Notes: generated by a model not told the origin, from the letters alone. A stretch of DNA of 37,050 bases from Halolactibacillus alkaliphilus (GCF_900115465.1 NZ_FOWN01000027.1:1-37050), one strand, 5' to 3'. Shown: positions 8,780 to 18,498, counted from the stretch's first letter. Numbers and translations are program-made.

Positions 8780-10735
8780 GTGGCGATTGAATTAATGTCT
8801 GATGCACTCAGTAATAAAATTGCCGCTGGTGAAGTTGTTGAACGGCCTGCCTCGGTTATTAAAGAACTTGTGGAAAATAGTATTGATGCTAACAGCCGTG
8901 TGATTAATGTAGATGTTTATGACGCTGGTCTGATGCGGATGAAGGTTACCGATGATGGTGATGGGATGAACGAAGCGGATGCTTCCATTGCTTTTTTGCG
9001 ACATGCGACGAGTAAAGTTAAATCAGAACATGACTTATTTCATGTGCGTACGCTAGGGTTTCGGGGTGAAGCTTTAGCTTCTATTGCTGCTGTGAGTAAA
9101 TTAACGCTTAAAACATCGACAGGTGAAAGCGCAGGGACGTTGATTGCTTATGAAGGTGGTAAAGAAGTAAGGCGTGAAAAAGCAGACGCGAGAAAAGGGA
9201 CGGAAATTACGGTAGACCAACTATTTTTCAATACCCCGGCACGATTAAAGTATATGAAAACAATTCACACTGAACTGGGGCACATTACGGATGCTATGAA
9301 TCGATTAAGTTTAAGTCACCCTGATATTCGCTTCACCTTAACACACAACGATAAAGTTATTTTTAAGTCGAATGGGCGAGGTGATTTGTTACACATTATT
9401 GCTCAAATATATGGAATGAATGTAGCAAAAAAAATGATTCATATTCAACATGAAACATTGGATTACAAGATTACGGGCTATATTGCAAAACCTGAAGTAA
9501 CAAGAAGTGGTCGACAATATATTTCGACACTTGTTAATGGTAGGTTTGTTCGAAGCGCATTATTAAATAAAGCCATTCTAAGTGGTTATCATACGCTGTT
9601 GCCTATTGGCCGTCACCCTATTGTCGTTATTCAAATTGACATGGATCCGATTCTAGTTGATGTGAATGTTCATCCAACTAAATTAGATGTAAGGTTTAGT
9701 AAAGAAAAAGAATTATATCAAGCGATTGAAACAGCGATTAAAGCCGCTTTTAAGAATGAGCGACTTATTCCTGACTATACCGAAAAAAAACCTAAGGCTA
9801 AAAAAGCGACATCTGAACAGACCGCTTTTTCGTTTGATTATTCGGCTCATATCAAAGAGTCATCAACACAACAGAGTCACGACAACAAATCCCTTGAAAC
9901 AGAGGTTTCTCCTGAATTGACGCTGCATGCCTTATCTAATCCTGCAAAAACAGAAGACCTTGATGAGCTAATGAATCCAACAAACAGCGCTTCGCTAGAT
10001 AGGGCTATCAGTAAAACGGAAGTTTTTCTAGAAGAAGAGCGTATGAACCGCTCTATAAAAGAGACAATACGAGAGCCTCAGGTCGAGCTAAAATCAATGC
10101 AAAAAGAGACCGAAGCTGATAAAAACAATCCGAATACTGATGCTGTAAGCGAGCGCATGCCTATTATGTATCCTGTAGGTCAGCATCACGGAACGTTTGT
10201 TTTAGCGGAAAATGATCATGGTTTATACTTAATTGATCAACACGCAGCACAGGAGCGAATCAAATATGAATACTATCGAGAAAAAATTGTTGAAGTAGAG
10301 CCACTATTACAAGAACTTCTCGTGCCGATGACATTTGAGTTTTCTAAACAGGAGGCGCTACTCGTAGAGCAACACCAGCAAGACCTAGAGAAAATCGGTT
10401 TATTCTTCGAACCTTTCGGACAGCAAACGTACCGAGTTTCTTCGCATCCACAATGGTTTCCGCAAGGATTTGAAGAAGAAACGATTCGAGATATAGTAGC
10501 TCAAATAATTGAAGATGAACAGATTGATTTAAAGAAGTTAAGAGAAGATGCCGCGATTTTAATGGCCTGTAAAAAGTCAATTAAAGCTAACCATCATTTA
10601 AATTATGATGATATGTTTGCATTGCTAGAGACGTTAAGAAAAACAAATGATCCGTTTACGTGTCCGCACGGACGACCTATCGTCATTCATTTCTCAACGT
10701 ACGAATTAGAGAAGATGTTTAAACGGATTATGTAG
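8780..10735 (+). CDS. mutL: DNA mismatch repair endonuclease MutL
   Basis: MutL couples MutS recognition to strand nicking. A GTG start at 8780 follows AAGGAG by 9 bases. The N-terminal GHKL ATPase shows [28 protein letters not shown] and [14 protein letters not shown] low-complexity linker (about 335-455) separates it from the C-terminal endonuclease. That domain carries the metal motif [13 protein letters not shown] starting at D486, ACKKSIKA and FTCPHGRP, so it is a nicking-type MutL as expected in bacteria without MutH. At 651 aa it is of normal length. miaA starts 9 bases after its stop. Confidence 0.97.
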   Translation: MAIELMSDALSNKIAAGEVVERPASVIKELVENSIDANSRVINVDVYDAGLMRMKVTDDGDGMNEADASIAFLRHATSKVKSEHDLFHVRTLGFRGEALASIAAVSKLTLKTSTGESAGTLIAYEGGKEVRREKADARKGTEITVDQLFFNTPARLKYMKTIHTELGHITDAMNRLSLSHPDIRFTLTHNDKVIFKSNGRGDLLHIIAQIYGMNVAKKMIHIQHETLDYKITGYIAKPEVTRSGRQYISTLVNGRFVRSALLNKAILSGYHTLLPIGRHPIVVIQIDMDPILVDVNVHPTKLDVRFSKEKELYQAIETAIKAAFKNERLIPDYTEKKPKAKKATSEQTAFSFDYSAHIKESSTQQSHDNKSLETEVSPELTLHALSNPAKTEDLDELMNPTNSASLDRAISKTEVFLEEERMNRSIKETIREPQVELKSMQKETEADKNNPNTDAVSERMPIMYPVGQHHGTFVLAENDHGLYLIDQHAAQERIKYEYYREKIVEVEPLLQELLVPMTFEFSKQEALLVEQHQQDLEKIGLFFEPFGQQTYRVSSHPQWFPQGFEEETIRDIVAQIIEDEQIDLKKLREDAAILMACKKSIKANHHLNYDDMFALLETLRKTNDPFTCPHGRPIVIHFSTYELEKMFKRIM

Positions 10736-10744
10736 GGGGAAAAA

Positions 10745-11680
10745 ATGAAGCCAACCATTGTGTGTATCGTTGGTCCGACAGCTGTTGGAAAAACAGCTTT
10801 ATCAATCGATGTCGCCAAAAACTATAACGGAGAAGTAATAAGTGGTGATTCTATGCAAGTATACAGAGGGATGGACATAGGCACTGCAAAAGTAACAGAA
10901 AATGAAAAGCAAGGCATCCCACATTACTTGATTGATATTCTTGATCCGGATCAAGAATTTTCCGTCTTTGACTTTAAGTCCCGTGTGACCGATATTATAG
11001 CTGATATTCATGCGCGTGGTCACCTCCCAATTATTGCGGGGGGGACGGGAATGTATCTTGATAGTGTCATCAAGGGCTATCAGTTGAGTGATGAAAAGCG
11101 TGATCCGAAGTTCGAACAAGCGCTCATAGAAGAGATCAATACTCATGGTATAGATGCCGTCTATCAACGCTTGGTACAAATTGATCCAATCCAAGCAAGT
11201 AAAATCCATCCTAACAATCATCGCCGTGTTATTCGTGCGCTAGAAGTATATGATCGCACAGGTAAAACGATGACAGCGAATCAACAAGAACAGTCTAACG
11301 ATTCGCCTTATCAAGTGATTCTAATTGGTCTTGAAATGGATAGAGAACTGTTATATGAACGAATCAATAGGCGTGTAGATGTGATGATTGAAAACGGCTT
11401 GATAGAAGAAGCACGCTATTTTTATAATCAAGGTTTAAAAAAGGCGCCTGCTATGAGGGCAATAGGTTACAAAGAGCTGATGCCATATTTTGAAGGCGAA
11501 GTGACGGAATCAGCGGCTGTTGAATTGTTGAAACGCAATTCTCGTCGGTACGCTAAGCGTCAGTATACATGGTTTAAAAACAAGATGGATGTCACATGGT
11601 ATAACATCACGCCTGAGACAAAAAATAAAGTTTTTCAAAAAATTCTTAAAGATTTGGCAGGAATTTTACCACGGACCTAG
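10745..11680 (+). CDS. miaA: tRNA dimethylallyltransferase
   Basis: MiaA adds the dimethylallyl group to A37 of tRNAs reading U-starting codons, the substrate later thiomethylated by MiaB. The 311 aa contain the P-loop GPTAVGKT (10-17), ISGDSMQVYRGMDIGTAK, the DPDQEFSVFDF segment, IIAGGTGMYLDSVIKGY and AMRAIGYKELMPYFEG, and the C-terminal KRNSRRYAKRQYTWFKNK. GGGGGAA precedes the ATG, 9 bases after mutL. It is the last gene of the mutS-mutL-miaA unit before the hfq promoter. Confidence 0.97.
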   Translation: MKPTIVCIVGPTAVGKTALSIDVAKNYNGEVISGDSMQVYRGMDIGTAKVTENEKQGIPHYLIDILDPDQEFSVFDFKSRVTDIIADIHARGHLPIIAGGTGMYLDSVIKGYQLSDEKRDPKFEQALIEEINTHGIDAVYQRLVQIDPIQASKIHPNNHRRVIRALEVYDRTGKTMTANQQEQSNDSPYQVILIGLEMDRELLYERINRRVDVMIENGLIEEARYFYNQGLKKAPAMRAIGYKELMPYFEGEVTESAAVELLKRNSRRYAKRQYTWFKNKMDVTWYNITPETKNKVFQKILKDLAGILPRT

Positions 11681-11694
11681 AATTATAGTATAAT
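11665..11694 (+). promoter_or_regulatory. Predicted hfq promoter
   Basis: TATAAT (11689-11694) preceded at 18 bases by a weak TTTACC, inside the last codons of miaA. Confidence 0.55.
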
Positions 11695-11721
11695 AGAGAG
11701 AGACAAAGAGGAGGAATTTAC

Positions 11722-11946
11722 ATGGCACAATCTGTTAACATTCAAGATCAGTACCTAAACGCACTGAGAAAAGATCATATTCAAGTAACGGTTTTCTTAA
11801 CCAACGGATTTCAGTTACGTGGGTTAGTAAAATCATTTGATAATTTTACGGTTTTACTCGAAACTGAAGGTAAACAACAGTTGATTTTCAAGCATGCGAT
11901 TTCTACATTCTCGCCAGCAAAAAACGTAAAAATTGAAACGGAATAA
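11722..11946 (+). CDS. hfq: RNA-binding protein Hfq
   Basis: Hfq is an Sm-like hexameric RNA chaperone. The 74 aa show the Sm1 region ([27 protein letters not shown]), the FDNFTVLLE segment and the Sm2 motif LIFKHAIST. That motif replaces the enterobacterial YKHAIST with FKHAIST, as in Bacillus. GAGGAGG precedes the ATG. It has its own promoter and a hairpin after it. The location downstream of miaA is conserved across many bacteria. Confidence 0.97.
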   Translation: MAQSVNIQDQYLNALRKDHIQVTVFLTNGFQLRGLVKSFDNFTVLLETEGKQQLIFKHAISTFSPAKNVKIETE

Positions 11947-11965
11947 GAAAACAGAATAAGAAAAA

Positions 11966-11996
11966 GAGGGGAGCGCTTATTAAGCGCTCTCTTTCC
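11966..11996 (+). terminator. Terminator-like hairpin after hfq
   Basis: Long stem around AGCGCTT-ATT-AAGCGCT extended by G-rich/C-T pairs. The T tract is poor (CTCTTTCC), so termination may be partial. Confidence 0.6.
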
Positions 11997-12033
11997 ATGT
12001 AATATACGCTCACTTTAGAAAGAAGGAATAATT

Positions 12034-13278
12034 ATGTCAGAACGGGTACTTATTATCGCCGTTGAAAAGAAGTCAAGTGAAGCAGAACGCTTTCACTATT
12101 CGATAGAAGAATTAATCTCCCTTACAGAAACGGCTAAAGGAGAAGTTGTCGATGTTATTACTCAAAAAAGAGATCGTATTCATCCGAGTTTGTATATAGG
12201 AACAGGAAAAATTGAAGAGGTCGTTGAGACTATCGAATCAGAAGCGATTGATCTTGTAATTGCTAATGATGAATTAACAAGTTCGCAAGTGAGGAATTTA
12301 GGCGAATATATTGATGTGCCGATTATCGATCGTTCACAGTTAATTTTAGATATATTTGCTAGTCGTGCGAAAACAAATGAAGGGAAGCTACAAGTTGAAC
12401 TTGCTCAGTATGAATATTTGCTTCCACGCTTGCATGGTCAAGGGCAAGCGCTTTCCAGATTGGGGGGTGGTATTGGCACGAGGGGTCCGGGTGAAACTAA
12501 GCTTGAGTCTGACCGACGCCATATCCAGCGGCGTATCGATGATCTAAAACGTCGTTTAGAGACTGTTAAAAATCAGCGAGATCAATATCGTAAGCGTCGA
12601 AAGTCAAATCAAGCATTTCAAATAGCGATTGTCGGTTATACAAATGCCGGAAAGTCAACGCTTTTTAATCGTTTAACTAAAAGTGACACCTTTGAGGAAG
12701 ATCAATTGTTTGCTACTCTTGATCCGACTGCTCGTCAAGTGAAGCTTCCTTCCGGATTTCAAGCGATTATCACGGATACGGTAGGATTTATGCAAGACTT
12801 GCCAACGTCACTTATTGCAGCCTTTCGTTCAACGTTAGAAGAAGTATTAGAAGCAGATTTAATATACCATGTCGTCGATGCTTCGCATCCAGATCATCAT
12901 CAGCAACAAGAGACAGTCAAAACGCTTCTTAACGGCTTAGGAGCCGAGTCTGTTCCTATGCTGACACTTTATAATAAAAAAGATTTACTGCAAACGACGT
13001 TTATTCCTTTTGAAAAGCCGGCACTGACAATAAGTGCTTTAGATAAACGCGATCGTGATCGTGTGCTTGAGGCGACAGAAAAAATGATGAAGCAATTATT
13101 TGTCTCTTGTGATTTTCAATTAAATAAAGATGAGGGTAGACGCCTACAGCAACTCAAAACACAAGGCATTACTGAGCATGAATCTTTTGATGAAACAAAT
13201 GAGCGTTATTTATTAACTGTTTACTTACCAAAAGAACATCCTTTAATTCCTAATAGAACAGAAGAAAGCGAGTTTTAA
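12034..13278 (+). CDS. hflX: GTPase HflX
   Basis: HflX is a ribosome-binding GTPase that splits stalled or stressed 70S ribosomes. The N-terminal HflX domain includes DVITQKRDRIHPSLYIGTGK and LQVELAQYEYLLPRL. The glycine-rich GQGQALSRLGGGIGTRGPGETK segment follows, then a helical linker. The G domain has G1 GYTNAGKST (201-209), G3 DTVGF and G4 NKKD. It is 414 aa long, close to the B. subtilis protein (YnbA). It starts 88 bases after hfq, and the next gene starts 2 bases after its stop, so hflX and the PLP gene form one unit. Confidence 0.96.
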   Translation: MSERVLIIAVEKKSSEAERFHYSIEELISLTETAKGEVVDVITQKRDRIHPSLYIGTGKIEEVVETIESEAIDLVIANDELTSSQVRNLGEYIDVPIIDRSQLILDIFASRAKTNEGKLQVELAQYEYLLPRLHGQGQALSRLGGGIGTRGPGETKLESDRRHIQRRIDDLKRRLETVKNQRDQYRKRRKSNQAFQIAIVGYTNAGKSTLFNRLTKSDTFEEDQLFATLDPTARQVKLPSGFQAIITDTVGFMQDLPTSLIAAFRSTLEEVLEADLIYHVVDASHPDHHQQQETVKTLLNGLGAESVPMLTLYNKKDLLQTTFIPFEKPALTISALDKRDRDRVLEATEKMMKQLFVSCDFQLNKDEGRRLQQLKTQGITEHESFDETNERYLLTVYLPKEHPLIPNRTEESEF

Positions 13279-13280
13279 TT

Positions 13281-14522
13281 ATGATTGAACAATTAGTTCT
13301 ACAAACAGAAAACGACATTAAAGATATTCGATTAGCCATTCAGTCTCAAGTAGAAGAAAATCAGTTAAAAGTATTAAATGCTTTTCGTCAAAATAAAATT
13401 GCCGACGTGCATTTTCAAGCGACTACAGGTTACGGATACGATGACATAGGCAGAGAGGGGCTTGAGGCAGTTTATCGCGATGTCTTTAAGACTGAAGATG
13501 CGCTCGTTAGACCACAACTCATTTCTGGAACCCATGCTATCACTACAGCACTTTTTGGTATTTTACGTCCGGGTGATGAACTGATTTATATGACGGGTGA
13601 TCCGTACGATACATTAGAAGAAGTCATCGGTACAAGAGGAGAAGACACAGGCTCTTTAATGGATTTTGGTATTCATTATCAATCGATTCCGTTAACGGAT
13701 GCATTAGCTGTTGATTATTCAGCTTTAAAACATGCGATGAATAAAAAGACAAAGGTAATTGCCATTCAGCGTTCTAAAGGCTACGCGCATCGCCCATCTT
13801 TTACAATTGATGATATTGAACACATGATCACTTTCATTAGAAAGATTGATAAAGATGTCATTGTTTTTGTTGATAATTGTTACGGTGAGTTCGTTGAAAC
13901 GCGCGAACCTTCAGAAGTGGGGGCGGATTTAATCGCGGGTTCTTTGATTAAAAATCCTGGTGGCGGTATTAGTAGGATTGGTGGTTATATAGCTGGGCGA
14001 AAAGACTTAATTGAAAAAGCGGCTAATCGACTCACTGCACCTGGGCTTGGCAAGGAAACGGGTGCGACCTTGGGTGTGTTGCAGGAGATGTTTCAAGGAT
14101 TCTTTCTTGCGCCGCATGTAGTTGGCGAGGCACTTCAAGGGGCTGTCTTTACCTCACGCTTACTGGAATTGGTCGGTTTTTCTACGACACCACGTTATGA
14201 TGCTAATCGAACCGATTTGATTCAATCTGTCACGTTTGATACGGCTGAACAAATGATTAAGTTTTGTCAAGCGATTCAATATGCCTCGCCAATTAATGCT
14301 TATGTCACACCGCATCCTGCGCCAATGCCTGGTTATGAGAGTGATGTCATTATGGCAGCGGGGACATTTATACAAGGTGCTAGCCTAGAACTTACGGCTG
14401 ATGGCCCTATCCGTGCACCTTACACAGCCTTTGTCCAAGGAGGGCTTACGTATAGTCACGTTAAGATAGCCATAACAGAAGCGGTCATCAAATTTATAGA
14501 CGCGGGTTATGTTACGATTTAA
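13281..14522 (+). CDS. ynbB: PLP-dependent YnbB / methionine gamma-lyase-like protein
   Basis: This belongs to the fold-type I PLP family labelled aluminium resistance or Met_gamma_lyase (PF06838). Its members sit between hflX and glnR in Bacillus, and their reaction is not established. The 413 aa show LISGTHAITTALFGILRPGDEL, the aspartate region FVDNCYGEF and the Schiff-base lysine K224 in GSLIKNPGGGI. Then come the TAPGLGKETGATLG and HPAPMPGYESDVIMAAGTFIQG segments. The start is 2 bases after the hflX stop with no strong ribosome binding site, which suggests translational coupling. No terminator is evident in the 170 bases before glnR. Confidence 0.9.
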   Translation: MIEQLVLQTENDIKDIRLAIQSQVEENQLKVLNAFRQNKIADVHFQATTGYGYDDIGREGLEAVYRDVFKTEDALVRPQLISGTHAITTALFGILRPGDELIYMTGDPYDTLEEVIGTRGEDTGSLMDFGIHYQSIPLTDALAVDYSALKHAMNKKTKVIAIQRSKGYAHRPSFTIDDIEHMITFIRKIDKDVIVFVDNCYGEFVETREPSEVGADLIAGSLIKNPGGGISRIGGYIAGRKDLIEKAANRLTAPGLGKETGATLGVLQEMFQGFFLAPHVVGEALQGAVFTSRLLELVGFSTTPRYDANRTDLIQSVTFDTAEQMIKFCQAIQYASPINAYVTPHPAPMPGYESDVIMAAGTFIQGASLELTADGPIRAPYTAFVQGGLTYSHVKIAITEAVIKFIDAGYVTI

Positions 14523-14606
14523 AGATAGTTCTAAAGTTTTTTTGATACGAGGAAAATAAGGTGTATAAATATAAAAAACAAAAGTTCACCATTTTCTGAA
14601 TTTTTT

Positions 14607-14625
14607 ATGTTAAATAACCTAACAT
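14607..14625 (+). promoter_or_regulatory. GlnR/TnrA operator upstream of glnRA
   Basis: ATGTTA-N7-TAACAT is a perfect match to TGTNA-N7-TNACA, the shared site of GlnR and TnrA. It ends 4 bases before the -35 of the glnR promoter, which is the autoregulatory arrangement known in B. subtilis. Confidence 0.85.
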
Positions 14626-14628
14626 GGA

Positions 14629-14656
14629 TTGACAACTATATTCTCGCGTGTATAAT
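14629..14656 (+). promoter_or_regulatory. SigA promoter of glnRA
   Basis: TTGACA (14629-14634), 16-base spacer, TATAAT (14651-14656): both hexamers are consensus. Confidence 0.85.
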
Positions 14657-14692
14657 AGAAGTATGGAAGCGAGAGGAAGGGGAGTGTTGTAG

Positions 14693-15094
14693 ATGAGTCA
14701 AGAAGATCGCCGTTCGCAACCCTTATTTTCCATTGGTATTGTAAAAGACTTAACAGGACTTACTGCAAGGCAAATTCGTTACTACGAAGAGCATCAACTG
14801 ATACACCCAGCGCGAACTGAAGGGAATCAGCGTTTATTTTCGTTTAATGATGTTGATCGATTATTAGAGATTAAAGAATTAATTGAAAAAGGCATAAATT
14901 TGGCGGGAATTAAGCAGGTGCTACAGTTGAAAGACCTTCCAGTAACGGAAGTTAAAGATGACGTCGTGAAAGAAGATGACGAATTGTCTGATAAAGAGCT
15001 TCGTAAGTACTTACGTCAAGAGCTTTTACATACCGGACGATATGGAAAAGCCTCATTGCGTCAAGGAGAACTATCGCAGTTCTTCCGTCAATAA
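14693..15094 (+). CDS. glnR: Glutamine synthetase repressor GlnR
   Basis: GlnR is a MerR-type dimeric repressor. With feedback-inhibited glutamine synthetase it represses glnRA and other nitrogen genes when glutamine is plentiful. The winged HTH is in LFSIGIVKDLTGLTARQIRYYEEHQLIHPARTEGNQRLFSFNDVDRL (given here by its span, about residues 10-57). The dimer helix region and a short C-terminal tail ending LRQGELSQFFRQ follow. That tail is the autoinhibitory segment that contacts glutamine synthetase in B. subtilis. It has 133 aa, normal length. GGGGAG is 8 bases before the ATG. It is co-transcribed with glnA, 26 bases downstream, and autoregulated through the operator at 14607. Confidence 0.96.
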   Translation: MSQEDRRSQPLFSIGIVKDLTGLTARQIRYYEEHQLIHPARTEGNQRLFSFNDVDRLLEIKELIEKGINLAGIKQVLQLKDLPVTEVKDDVVKEDDELSDKELRKYLRQELLHTGRYGKASLRQGELSQFFRQ

Positions 15095-15120
15095 AGATTA
15101 TTTAAAGGAGAGGGACAATC

Positions 15121-16458
15121 ATGGCAAAGCATTTTACAAGAGAAGAGATTTTAAAAAAGGTTGAAGAAGAAAACGTCAAATTTATTCGTTTGCAGTTCAC
15201 GGACTTACTAGGTGCAATTAAGAACGTTGAAATTCCTGTGAGTCAAATTAATAAAGCGTTAGATAACGAAATGGTATTCGATGGCTCTTCAATCGAAGGT
15301 TTCGTACGTATTGAAGAATCTGATATGAAGTTATATCCAGACTTAAATACGTTTGTTATCTTCCCTTGGACATCAGAAAAAGGTAAAGTAGCGCGTTTTA
15401 TCTGTGACGTATACACAACTGATGGTAAACCATTCTTGGGTTGTCCACGTGCGAACTTAAAACGTAATTTAAAAGCGATGGAAGAACTTGGTTTTTCAAC
15501 GTTTAACATCGGTGCGGAACCTGAATTCTTCTTATTCAAACTTGATGATAGAGGCGAACCGACACTTGAACTTAATGATAAAGGTGGCTATTTCGACTTA
15601 GCCCCAACAGATTTAGGTGAAAACTGCCGTCGTGATATCGTTTTAGAACTTGAAGAAATGGGCTTTGAAATCGAAGCATCACACCATGAGGTTGCCCCTG
15701 GCCAACACGAAATTGACTTTAAATATTCTGACGCGGTGAAGCATGCGGATGATATTCAAACATTTAAATTAGTAGTAAAAACAATTGCACGTAAGCATGG
15801 CTTGCACGCAACGTTTATGCCAAAACCACTCTTTGGTGTTAACGGTTCTGGTATGCACTGTAACATGTCATTATTTAAAGGGAAAGAAAATACTTTCCTA
15901 GATGAAAATGGCCCAATGCAGTTAAGTGAAACAGCCTATCAGTTTATTGCAGGTATCTTAAAGCACGCACAAGGATTCACTGCGGTAACTAACCCGACAG
16001 TTAACTCGTATAAACGCCTTGTGCCTGGTTATGAAGCACCTTGTTATGTCGCGTGGAGTGGATCTAACCGTTCACCGCTGGTGCGTATTCCAGCATCTAG
16101 AGGCTTAAGTACTCGCGTTGAAGTGCGTAGTGTTGACCCGGCTGCTAATCCTTACTTAGCTTTATCAGCCCTTTTAGCAGCAGGTCTTGATGGTATTAAA
16201 AATCAATTACCAGCACCTAAAGCTGTCGACCGTAACATCTACGTGATGGATAAAGAGGAACGTATAGCTAACGGTGTAGACGATCTTCCTGCAACGCTTT
16301 TCGATGCGCTAGAAGCGCTGAAAAAAGACCAAACGATTGTTGATGCCCTAGGTGAACACTCATTTGAGCACTTTGTTGAAGCGAAAGAAATTGAGTGGGA
16401 TATGTTCCGTACACAAGTACACCCTTGGGAACGTGAACAATATATGCAACAATATTAA
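15121..16458 (+). CDS. glnA: Glutamine synthetase type I-alpha
   Basis: It makes glutamine from glutamate, ammonia and ATP. The 445 aa carry [16 protein letters not shown], with R63 matching the arginine that confers glutamine feedback inhibition in B. subtilis. The metal and glutamate-site motifs [17 protein letters not shown] and [11 protein letters not shown] are present, as are the Glu flap region [17 protein letters not shown] and [24 protein letters not shown]. The adenylylation tyrosine region of GSI-beta is absent ([13 protein letters not shown] instead). Regulation should therefore be by feedback inhibition and GlnR/TnrA, not covalent modification. AAGGAG precedes the ATG and a strong terminator follows. 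Confidence 0.98.
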   Translation: MAKHFTREEILKKVEEENVKFIRLQFTDLLGAIKNVEIPVSQINKALDNEMVFDGSSIEGFVRIEESDMKLYPDLNTFVIFPWTSEKGKVARFICDVYTTDGKPFLGCPRANLKRNLKAMEELGFSTFNIGAEPEFFLFKLDDRGEPTLELNDKGGYFDLAPTDLGENCRRDIVLELEEMGFEIEASHHEVAPGQHEIDFKYSDAVKHADDIQTFKLVVKTIARKHGLHATFMPKPLFGVNGSGMHCNMSLFKGKENTFLDENGPMQLSETAYQFIAGILKHAQGFTAVTNPTVNSYKRLVPGYEAPCYVAWSGSNRSPLVRIPASRGLSTRVEVRSVDPAANPYLALSALLAAGLDGIKNQLPAPKAVDRNIYVMDKEERIANGVDDLPATLFDALEALKKDQTIVDALGEHSFEHFVEAKEIEWDMFRTQVHPWEREQYMQQY

Positions 16459-16465
16459 TCAGCCG

Positions 16466-16505
16466 AAACCCTTGATGCCATTGGTATTGAGGGTTTTTCT
16501 TTTTG
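16466..16505 (+). terminator. Terminator after glnA
   Basis: A 14-bp stem (16466-16479 with 16483-16496, three G-U pairs) and a 3-base loop, then TTTCTTTTT. Confidence 0.9.
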
Positions 16506-16610
16506 TTTGATTCCTCCGCCATAATCACCCTTAGGTGTATCTGTAATAGCCCACTAACCATTTAAGGTAATGAGTAAATTTTTTAAGGTGCATTCTTATT
16601 AAACGTTAAA

Positions 16611-16616
16611 TATACT
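16611..16616 (+). promoter_or_regulatory. Possible -10 box upstream of the structured leader
   Basis: TATACT with only a weak -35. It would start a transcript at about 16623, immediately before the hairpin pair at 16627-16689. Confidence 0.35.
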
Positions 16617-16626
16617 AGAGATACGC

Positions 16627-16690
16627 TCGTGCTATTTTGATAGACAACTAAGCACGACCTGATTTTTTTTAAAAAAAATTAGGTTTTTTA
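16627..16690 (+). ncRNA. Two adjoining hairpins: candidate small RNA or attenuator leader
   Basis: TCGTGCT (16627-16633) pairs with AGCACGA (16651-16657) around a 17-base loop. With no gap, CCTGATTTTTTTT / AAAAAAAATTAGG (16658-16683, one G-U) forms a second hairpin followed by TTTTTT, i.e. an intrinsic terminator. A transcript of about 68 nt from the -10 at 16611 would consist of these two structures. I do not recognise it as a known riboswitch or RNA family. Confidence 0.4.
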
Positions 16691-16700
16691 TAATTATCTG

Positions 16701-16729
16701 TTTACAAAGTGATGTTTTTTTCGTATGCT
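16701..16729 (+). promoter_or_regulatory. Predicted promoter of the membrane protein gene
   Basis: TTTACA (16701-16706), 17-base spacer, TATGCT (16724-16729), with a start point near 16736. The octamer ATGCTTAC occurs at 16725 and again at 16740, spaced 15 bases, one copy overlapping the -10. Confidence 0.5.
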
Positions 16730-16735
16730 TACGAA

Positions 16736-16759
16736 GAAAATGCTTACATAAGTATTTTC
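16736..16759 (+). promoter_or_regulatory. Inverted repeat at the predicted start point (operator candidate)
   Basis: GAAAATGCTTA and TAAGTATTTTC are reverse complements apart from one position, separated by CA. The repeat spans the predicted start point and lies 25 bases before the gene at 16784. Confidence 0.45.
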
Positions 16760-16783
16760 TTATTAAATACAGGGAGGTAAGTT

Positions 16784-18322
16784 ATGGAACTTATGTTAGA
16801 ACAATTTATGAGCTTAAACTTACTAAATCAGTTCTGGATCACACTCTTTTTAATTATTCCAATGGTTTTAATCGCAAGAACTGTGGTCGCAGGTACGCGT
16901 TACTCGCCGATCTTAATTATTGTTATTTTCGGTTTGTCGATGGGGTATATTTTAGTAGAAACAGGTGTTGCCGAACCTGGTATCGGTGCATTTCCGATGG
17001 TCAATATGGTTGCCTCAGCTACCATTATTGCCTTAGTTGTTTCTTTTTTTGTCGGCGGGCAAGAATTACGTAAAATCTTTTCTAATAAGCCGTTAACAAA
17101 TGAAGAGATGGTTATCCCTAGTCAAGAAGAAGCGGTGTTAGGAACGACACGCACGCAAATTGTGATGATTATTCGTTCTTTCTTCTTATTAATTGGAATT
17201 GAAAGTTCGAGTAGAGTGTTGATTGGTGGTTCGACGAGTGCGCTTAGTAATGTGTATCCGCTGATTGCCTACATAGGTATTGTTGGAGCGATTATCTTTA
17301 TCGATAACCGGGCAACAATCACTAATAAGTCATTATACATCCGTAAAGGCATCATTGAAATTATTGCTATTATCGGTATTTTATATTTATCTTCATTGAT
17401 TGCCGGGGGAATTGAATCACTTATCGCCTTACCGCAAATCTTCTTTGCGATGATTATATCGGCAGCGCTGGGGGCGTTATTATATCGATGGTCTTTTGGT
17501 CCAACGATTAAAGCGCTGCTTTTCGCCGGGATTCCTGTTGTACTTGCCGGTAATTTCATGGTAGGGGGATCTCGAATTGGTGAAGCCTTTACTATTGATG
17601 GGGTTAATAGTTTAATTCTCTATGGGTTCTTCGGTCAGTTGTTTTTTATGTTTGGTGGTATCAGTTTGATTATGTATTTCGCTAAAAATAATCATGTAAG
17701 AAACTTAGCGCCAGGCATGGCGGGTGCTCTATCTCACTCTGGGTTAACAGGTGCTTGTACAGCAGGGGATTTAGGTAAAGAAGCTGCCCAGCGTGCACCT
17801 ATTATGATCAATATTCCGTTTTTTGGTCACATCTTTGTTTTCTCAGTACTAGCAATTAGTGCTGAAAGAGGAGAGCTTTGGACACTGCCGTCCATCGCTA
17901 TAGTTGCTATTGGTGTTCTATTTACAATCATAAGTTTAAAACAACTTAAGAAAGCTAATAATGAGAGTAATAAAGAAGTGAAAGCGCTAATGCAATTTTC
18001 ATTCGGTTGGCAGTTGGTTGCGGTTTTTGGTGGGTTATTATTGCTCAGTTTTAGTCAAATTCCATTCTTATTTACTGGGATGGCACAAGCGAGTGCGATT
18101 TCTCACTTTGGTCTGTTTGCGGCCGTTCAAGGAGGTATGTTCGGTGCGGAATCTGCCAGTTTAATTCCGTTTATCTTTTCAATGCCGTTCCTCGTTCACC
18201 CTGTTGTCTTTTTCATGTTTGGTAAAGCGATGAAAGACGATGGTTTAATGCCTGTTAAAACCGTACATGCCATTAGCTTTATTGGTCTTATTGGTGTGGT
18301 TGTTTCGCTGTTTATTGTCTAA
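16784..18322 (+). CDS. Polytopic membrane protein, transporter-like, family not recognised
   Basis: I do not recognise this 512-aa protein. It has roughly 13-15 hydrophobic stretches, for example near residues 15-33, 40-58, 72-90, 188-208, 213-233, 273-298, 371-388, 405-425, 460-478 and 493-512. There are few long loops. One charged loop lies at about 93-120 (GGQELRKIFSNKPLTNEE). A glycine/alanine-rich, polar re-entrant-looking segment at about 311-342 contains SHSGLTGACTAGDLGKEAAQ. Another conserved-looking stretch, GLFAAVQGGMFGAESASLIPF, is near 446-466. Paired polar hairpins of this kind are common in secondary transporters, but no substrate can be named. GGGAGG precedes the ATG. It stands alone between two terminators, with its own promoter and operator-like repeat. 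Confidence 0.8.
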   Translation: MELMLEQFMSLNLLNQFWITLFLIIPMVLIARTVVAGTRYSPILIIVIFGLSMGYILVETGVAEPGIGAFPMVNMVASATIIALVVSFFVGGQELRKIFSNKPLTNEEMVIPSQEEAVLGTTRTQIVMIIRSFFLLIGIESSSRVLIGGSTSALSNVYPLIAYIGIVGAIIFIDNRATITNKSLYIRKGIIEIIAIIGILYLSSLIAGGIESLIALPQIFFAMIISAALGALLYRWSFGPTIKALLFAGIPVVLAGNFMVGGSRIGEAFTIDGVNSLILYGFFGQLFFMFGGISLIMYFAKNNHVRNLAPGMAGALSHSGLTGACTAGDLGKEAAQRAPIMINIPFFGHIFVFSVLAISAERGELWTLPSIAIVAIGVLFTIISLKQLKKANNESNKEVKALMQFSFGWQLVAVFGGLLLLSFSQIPFLFTGMAQASAISHFGLFAAVQGGMFGAESASLIPFIFSMPFLVHPVVFFMFGKAMKDDGLMPVKTVHAISFIGLIGVVVSLFIV

Positions 18323-18341
18323 TCTAAATTAATAAAAAAAT

Positions 18342-18391
18342 AAAACGTGTGCCTTAGCTAGCGATGATACTTAGCAAAGGTACACGTTTTT
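18342..18391 (+). terminator. Bidirectional terminator
   Basis: AAAACGTGTGCCT (18342-18354) pairs with 18378-18390 (one G-U) with a T run on either strand. It serves the membrane protein gene and possibly the convergent yolD unit. Confidence 0.75.
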
Positions 18392-18498
18392 AAATATGAG
18401 ATAGCTTAGCTTTTGTTTAGGTCCATAGGTTAATTACGCCAGGTGAAAGTGAAGGGGCTATGACAAGTGCTGTTGCTTTAATATATTATGACACTTTT

